DNA of 64,000 nt from Buddleja alternifolia (Eukaryota; Streptophyta; Magnoliopsida; Lamiales; Scrophulariaceae): contig CM033394.1 of assembly GCA_019426215.1 (NCBI GenBank), positions 39,740,423 to 39,804,422 on the forward strand, read 5' to 3'. Below the pieces are notes generated by a model that ran no database searches, was not told the DNA's origin, and saw nothing but the letters and a program-made list of their open reading frames with translations. Below are positions 59,775 through 64,000 of this stretch, piece after piece; position 1 is the first letter of the stretch, and each line of letters starts with the position of its first letter. Both the position numbers and the translations under genes were made by a program.

Positions 59775-59957
59775 ATTAACACTTGTGAATGTTAGTATTA
59801 TTCATCCCATCTCATAAGTGTTGTGTACACGGTATATATATATTTAAGAAGTACAAGAGATAGATACCTAGACTAAGCTAACACTAGATATGATAAGATT
59901 ACAAACAGATAGCAATAACAAACAGATAGAGTCCTAGGAAGATTGGTATGAGTGATA
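59774..59957 (-). repeat. 5' LTR of the TA...TA Copia element
   Basis: 184 bp, ending GTGTTAATA on the minus strand. TGGTACAACAGC follows at once, in the place of the primer binding site. It shares TGGTA and AGC with the usual initiator-tRNA-Met complement, so the site is atypical or mutated. Confidence 0.85.
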
Positions 59958-59962
59958 AGCGC

Positions 59963-60920
59963 AAAGTCATCAATTTTTCTTTCAAATTCAGAAATTCTCG
60001 AAATTACCTTATTTTTCGGTGAATTTTTTGATTCCCGGCAAAAATTTTAAGAAATTTCCAGTCAATAGAACTAAAATTGAATTGAGTCAAAAGGTATTGG
60101 ACTATTTGTGTCATGTGTCAAATTAAAGGATCAAAAAATCTACTTTCGGATCGTTCTTAATTTTTTACTTTGTAAGAGTCGTGTTTTATTTTTACAAGAA
60201 CGCATCATGTGATAATAATTATTATTGTACACATAACACATGGATAGGGACGCAACCAGAACTTTTGTTCGTCGGGTGCGAGATTGAATTTATCAAAAGT
60301 AAAAATATTCCACTAGTCTTTTCTCATACATTAGTTTATTTTTTCTTTTTTCTTTTCACTACAATATTTTTCTTTTCATTTTCCGGTACATGTATAATTC
60401 ACAACTGATTTAGGTCAAAAATTAATGCGTCCCTCCTCAGTGAAGTTCGGCTCGAACACGATCTCGAATCTCCTAAACTGGAATTACTTGAAATCAAAAG
60501 ACACTCGTTAAGGTCAAGTCAGGGTTGATCCTAGCGTAAGTATTGACTAAGGATCGAGGACATTATAGAGAGGGAATTATAGTATTGAAAGCAGCATACT
60601 TGAGAGAGTGAAATGAATGGGGAATTTATAGGGTTTGTCCATGATGCATGGTCAAATGAGGGGTACCTAGAATGATCCATGGGTGACACGTGTACTTGAT
60701 TTACCATGGTTACATAGGGTCACTGAGTCAGTTCAGGTCGGGTTAACCCGAACTAAAATAAGGGGATCCTCAGTCTTTTTGCCAATATTGAGTATTGTAG
60801 AGGTATTTTTGTAAATGGAAATACCACCCATATCAACTGTATTCTAAGAGCAAATAAATTGATTGAAGTAATCCAAAAAATTATAAAAAGACTTACTGTG
60901 AATCATCTTTCACTTTTTTA
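59963..60920. repeat. Segment paralogous to 29140-30200
   Basis: 60125-60410 and 60841-60920 match 29140-29240 and 29500-29960 in direct order (AACGCATCA, GGACGCAA, GAGATTGAATTTATCAAA, CACTAGTCTTTTCTCATACA, GAGCAAATAAATTGATTGAA), while 59990-60140 matches 30000-30200 inverted. This copy lacks the MITEs at 29251 and 29798, and carries its own insert of about 420 bp (about 60410-60840, ending near ACCCATATCA). It thus shows the pre-insertion state of both MITE sites. Confidence 0.65.
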
Positions 60921-61172
60921 TATTAAAAAAAGAACTCCTGATTATACAACGCAGTATAAATATTATCGGACGAAATAATTAACGGACGAAATTGTTGAAG
61001 ATATTAATTAGTGAAATAGTTGGACTCACTCACACTTTGCTGCCAAAAGTAACGAGGAAGTTGGCCAAAAAAGGTTGGGAAATTAATCCACCAAAAATAC
61101 TAAAAAAAAAAACGCTTTTAATTTCCTTAGCTAAAGTTCTCTCGAAGCTTTTAATATAGTTTTTGTGGTTAT

Positions 61173-61559
61173 CACTACAAGAAAATTGAGCAGTGACAAT
61201 GAAAATATATGTCATGACTTAAAATTATGGTCTATAGTGATCTAAACTCACGACTAACTTGACTGTGGTAGATGTTTCATATAGCCACACTAAAGTTAGT
61301 CGTGGTGAAAAAAATACTACCTATCTTAAACTCTAACTAGCCGTGGTAGAAGAAATATTAACCTAACACTTTTTTACAATGACTAAAAATCATGGTCTTT
61401 ATAATGAACAAAATTTTGACCATGGCTATAAGCCATGGTAAGTGTTTTGGTCATGCATGCAAATACCACAGCCAAAGCCGTGATCAATTTATTTTAACCA
61501 TGACAAATAGATTTTTCACTATGACATTGACATGAGCAATACTAATTTTGTTTGTAGTG
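61173..61559. mobile_element. Short non-autonomous CACTA element
   Basis: The ends CACTACAAGAAAATTGAG and AATTTTGTTTGTAGTG are inverted and flanked by the 3-bp TSD TAT (61170-61172, 61560-61562). The inside carries repeats of CCGTGGT/ACCATGG-like words, typical sub-terminal repeats. No coding capacity at 387 bp. Confidence 0.88.
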
Positions 61560-61706
61560 TATGCAGTAAAACAGACTTAAGGAGAGAAGATATGAAGCCA
61601 AAACAAATGATGTAGAAGACAAGATTAGCTCTAATTGTATCGGGGGTTTAATATGAAACTAACTTTAAATACACACTCGTTGAATATTGTACAATCAAAC
61701 AATAAT

Positions 61707-63142
61707 GGACAAATGTCTCTTATAGTTCCTAAAGTATTACCTTTGTCTTACTTACGTTCTTAAAGTAAAATTTGTTACGCTACCGTCCCTAAAGTAATAA
61801 TTTCGTCTCACTTTAATCTTTTCTGGTGGAGATTGAACGGAAATATCGAGTTTATTACACACGCCGGTCAACTAAGGTTTCCTCTTTCACTTTGGTTCCC
61901 TTTCTGGAGTTTTTGTCTCACTTTGGTTCTTTTTTTATTTTTTACATTTTACCCTCTAAAAAAGCGGGAACAACTTCATTTTGGCACCCAAAAATGCTTG
62001 GAATGACCTCATTTTTTCTTTACCAAAAACGAAAAATTAACTTGAAAAATAAAAAATTCTCACAAAAATGGCTGCATCTACATGCTATTGTGAAAACTTG
62101 GCCAAGCTAAGGTGGACCGACTCCAACCCTAGTTAATTAAATACGGATAGGAAAGATTTGTCATTTATTATGTACGAATATGTTAAGAAATTTTTTTGAA
62201 AGTTACGGTGAAAAACTCAGCTAAAAATACGTTAACAAGAAATAAATAGATTCGTAGTTGTACGAGTATAATACAGATATAAATGAATTATTCAAGAGTA
62301 AAAATATGGCTTATTTGTATATGAATTTGAATGATATATTGTTTTTACTTGCTTTTGTTTTATAAAATAATAGTTTATCCAAAAATTGAGTATTACACGA
62401 TTAAAAACCTACGAACTTCGATAATCTATCCAGATATTAATTATTGTCAACTAGATACTTCTATAAACTATTATTTTTATAAAATAAAAGCAAATACAAA
62501 CAATATATCTTTCAAATTCATAAGCATAAGCCGTGTTTTTACCCCCAAATAATTCATTTGTATCCATATTATACTCGTTCATCTACAATTCTATTTATTT
62601 CTCATTTGCGTATTTTTTAGCCGATTTTTTCACCTTAACTTTCAAGAAAATTTTGCAATATACTCGTACGTAATAAATGATGAATTTTTCTCATCCCGTA
62701 TTTAACTAACTAGGGTTGGAATCAATCCATGAACACCTTACCTTGGCCAAGTTTCCAAAATACCATGTAGCTGCAACCATTTTTGTGAGAATTTTTATTT
62801 TTCAAGTTAAATTTTGGTTTTTGGTAGAGAAAATATGAGGCCATTCCCAGCATATTGGGCACGAAAATGAAGCTGTTCCCGCTTTTTCAAGGGCTAAAAA
62901 TGTGAAAAATCAAAAAATGACCAAAATGAGACAAAAATTCTAAAAAAGGGACCAAAATGAAGTAGAAAAACCTTAGTTGACCGGCGTGTGTAGTACACTC
63001 GCTCAATTTCCGTTCATTATTCACCGAAAAGGAGTAAAGTGAGACAAAATTATTACTTTAAAGACGGTAGCGTAACAAACTTTACTTTAGGAACGTAAGT
63101 GAAACAACGTAATACTTTTGGGACTATAAATGACATTTGTCC
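61707..63142. mobile_element. Foldback Mutator-like element, 1.4 kb palindrome
   Basis: Almost the whole element is two inverted arms of about 700 bp meeting near 62425. The ends GGACAAATGTCTCTTATAG and CTATAAATGACATTTGTCC are TIRs. Further pairs include GACCGGCGTGTG (right) with CACACGCCGGTC (left) and CTTGGCCAAG on both sides. The 9-bp TSD is AACAATAAT (61698-61706) and AACATTAAT (63143-63151), with one mismatch. Long TIRs and a 9-bp TSD indicate a non-autonomous MULE. Confidence 0.85.
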
Positions 63143-63151
63143 AACATTAAT

Positions 63152-63840
63152 ACGTACTAAATTCCCGTAAAAATATAAATCGACATTCAAACATAGCTTA
63201 CTAAATAAAATTAGTTGTTCACTCTTAACGAAAATGAGAAGAAATTTATAATCCACTATGTTGAAAGAGAGAAAAACACCACACATTATATTAGATAAAA
63301 GAATAATGGCGAAAAGGATTTTGAGTTTTTGGAAGAAAATTTGAACCGTTTTTTCTATAAAGGATAGTGATTTTAATTTGAGAGTTTAATTTACACCTCG
63401 GTCCTTATAAGTTGTAAATGCTATTCAATTATTTGTGAGCTTATTTTAGTCAACTCATATGGTTACTCTATAACCCTCAACCTTAAAAATAGTATAGGTA
63501 AAATGTATTTTTAATTACCAAAATTTGATTTCCTGGCTAAGTCTCCTGGAACTTTCACGTCTCATCTAAAGAGCAAATAAATTGATTGAAATAATCTTCT
63601 AACTTAGGTCACTTTTACTTTTAGTCCAACTACTGGGGTAGAGTTTCTAAATTTTAGAGTTTTAGTTTTGTAAGTTTCAATTTTTTCGGTTTTCTTACCC
63701 CCATTCAATAGTTGATAGAAAATATGATGTGGTTGTTAGTGTTGGGATCAGTACAACCCTGAGGATATCGGTGCAACAGAAAATATAAATTTTAATTAGA
63801 AAGCCAACATCCCCTAAACAAGGTTAAATAGACATGGTAC
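63152..63840. other. Non-coding stretch
   Basis: AT-rich. A third copy of GAGCAAATAAATTGATTGAA is at about 63572-63591. No gene seen. Confidence 0.4.
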
Positions 63841-63854
63841 TATCGGATTCAAAA

Positions 63855-64000
63855 ATTTATCAAAAAGCTTATCACTCTTTCATTAACTTTCTTGTACACA
63901 CACGGTTTATAACCGTTCTTGATACCGTATTCCTTTACGGCTTCATCAAATTTCAAATTCCAGCTTTGGGAAGCTTGTTTTAGACCATAAATGGATCTTT
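63855..64000 (-). pseudogene. Copia reverse transcriptase fragment at window edge
   Basis: The minus-strand frame from the window end reads SIYGLKQASQSWNLKFDEAV, then KEYGIKNGYKPCVYKKVNER and VISF. This is the RT thumb-side region of Ty1/copia pol after the (S/A)(I/L)YGLKQA motif. It stops being recognisable near 63855, before YVDD, so it is truncated on the left. The right side continues outside the window. Confidence 0.8.

Larger units (their letters stand above)
30444..59957 (-). mobile_element. Copia retrotransposon with TA...TA LTR ends, interrupted
   Basis: A minus-strand Ty1/copia element bounded by a 3' LTR (30444-30621) and a 5' LTR (59774-59957), with candidate TSDs AGCAC (30439-30443) and AGCGC (59958-59962). 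The LTRs read TATCA...TTAATA on the element strand, breaking the usual TG...CA rule. TA...TA ends were reported for the tomato TARE1 family. The interior is split by three insertions: CACTA (30716-31869), solo LTR (35790-37645) and giant CACTA (37698-59593). Taking these out leaves about 4.6 kb in the order LTR, gag, protease, integrase, RT, RNase H, LTR. Several frameshifts make it inactive. Confidence 0.85.

Overview
The window is AT-rich nuclear DNA from a flowering plant, most likely a eudicot. I see no intact cellular protein gene. The only cellular genes I can support are two paralogous MIR858 microRNA loci, both on the minus strand. Nearly everything else is transposable elements, many nested and datable by their target-site duplications (TSDs).

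Region by region. 1-5.5 kb: hAT-end and SINE-like debris, then the 3' end and 3' LTR of a Ty3-type element (3899-5255). 5.5-9.2 kb: a complete but frameshifted hAT element (5521-9188, 8-bp TSD CCCACAAC). 9.6-10.5 kb: a FAR1/MULE transposase relic. 12-15.1 kb: a probable solo LTR containing a MITE and a hAT C-terminal fragment. 15.2-15.4 kb: a tRNA-derived SINE with a 16-bp TSD. 17.8-20.1 kb and 24.9-29.1 kb: the two MIR858 units. 30.4-60.0 kb: a TE nest. 61.2-63.1 kb: a small CACTA element and a 1.4-kb foldback MULE. The right edge cuts a Copia reverse transcriptase fragment.

MIR858. In each unit the miR858-like arm (19575-19595; 28502-28522) and its complementary arm (17797-17877; 24897-24976) lie 1.7 and 3.5 kb apart in inverted orientation. 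In both copies the miRNA arm is followed by a conserved CAAACCCTAG|GTA splice donor, and the star arm begins at an AG|GTCGA acceptor. Removing the inferred intron brings the arms together into a compact hairpin with a loop of about 20 nt, and the exon-1 AG rebuilds the AGGTC of the stem. Upstream sequence with a CACGTG G-box, a TTGACT element and a TATA box is conserved between the copies. I read this as a tandem-duplicated MIR858 pair with an intron in the hairpin loop, a gene form I do not know to be described.

TE nest. A minus-strand Copia element with TA...TA LTR ends (30444-59957) was hit by a CACTA element (30716-31869, carrying a perfect 56-bp palindrome), by a solo LTR (35790-37645), and by a 21.9-kb CACTA (37698-59593). 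The last split its gag gene. It carries fragments resembling TGS1 and HVA22 genes, and was itself hit by a Sirevirus-like Copia (about 41144-53791, with a rearranged LTR and a large extra ORF region) and by a small deleted Copia (55893-58987).
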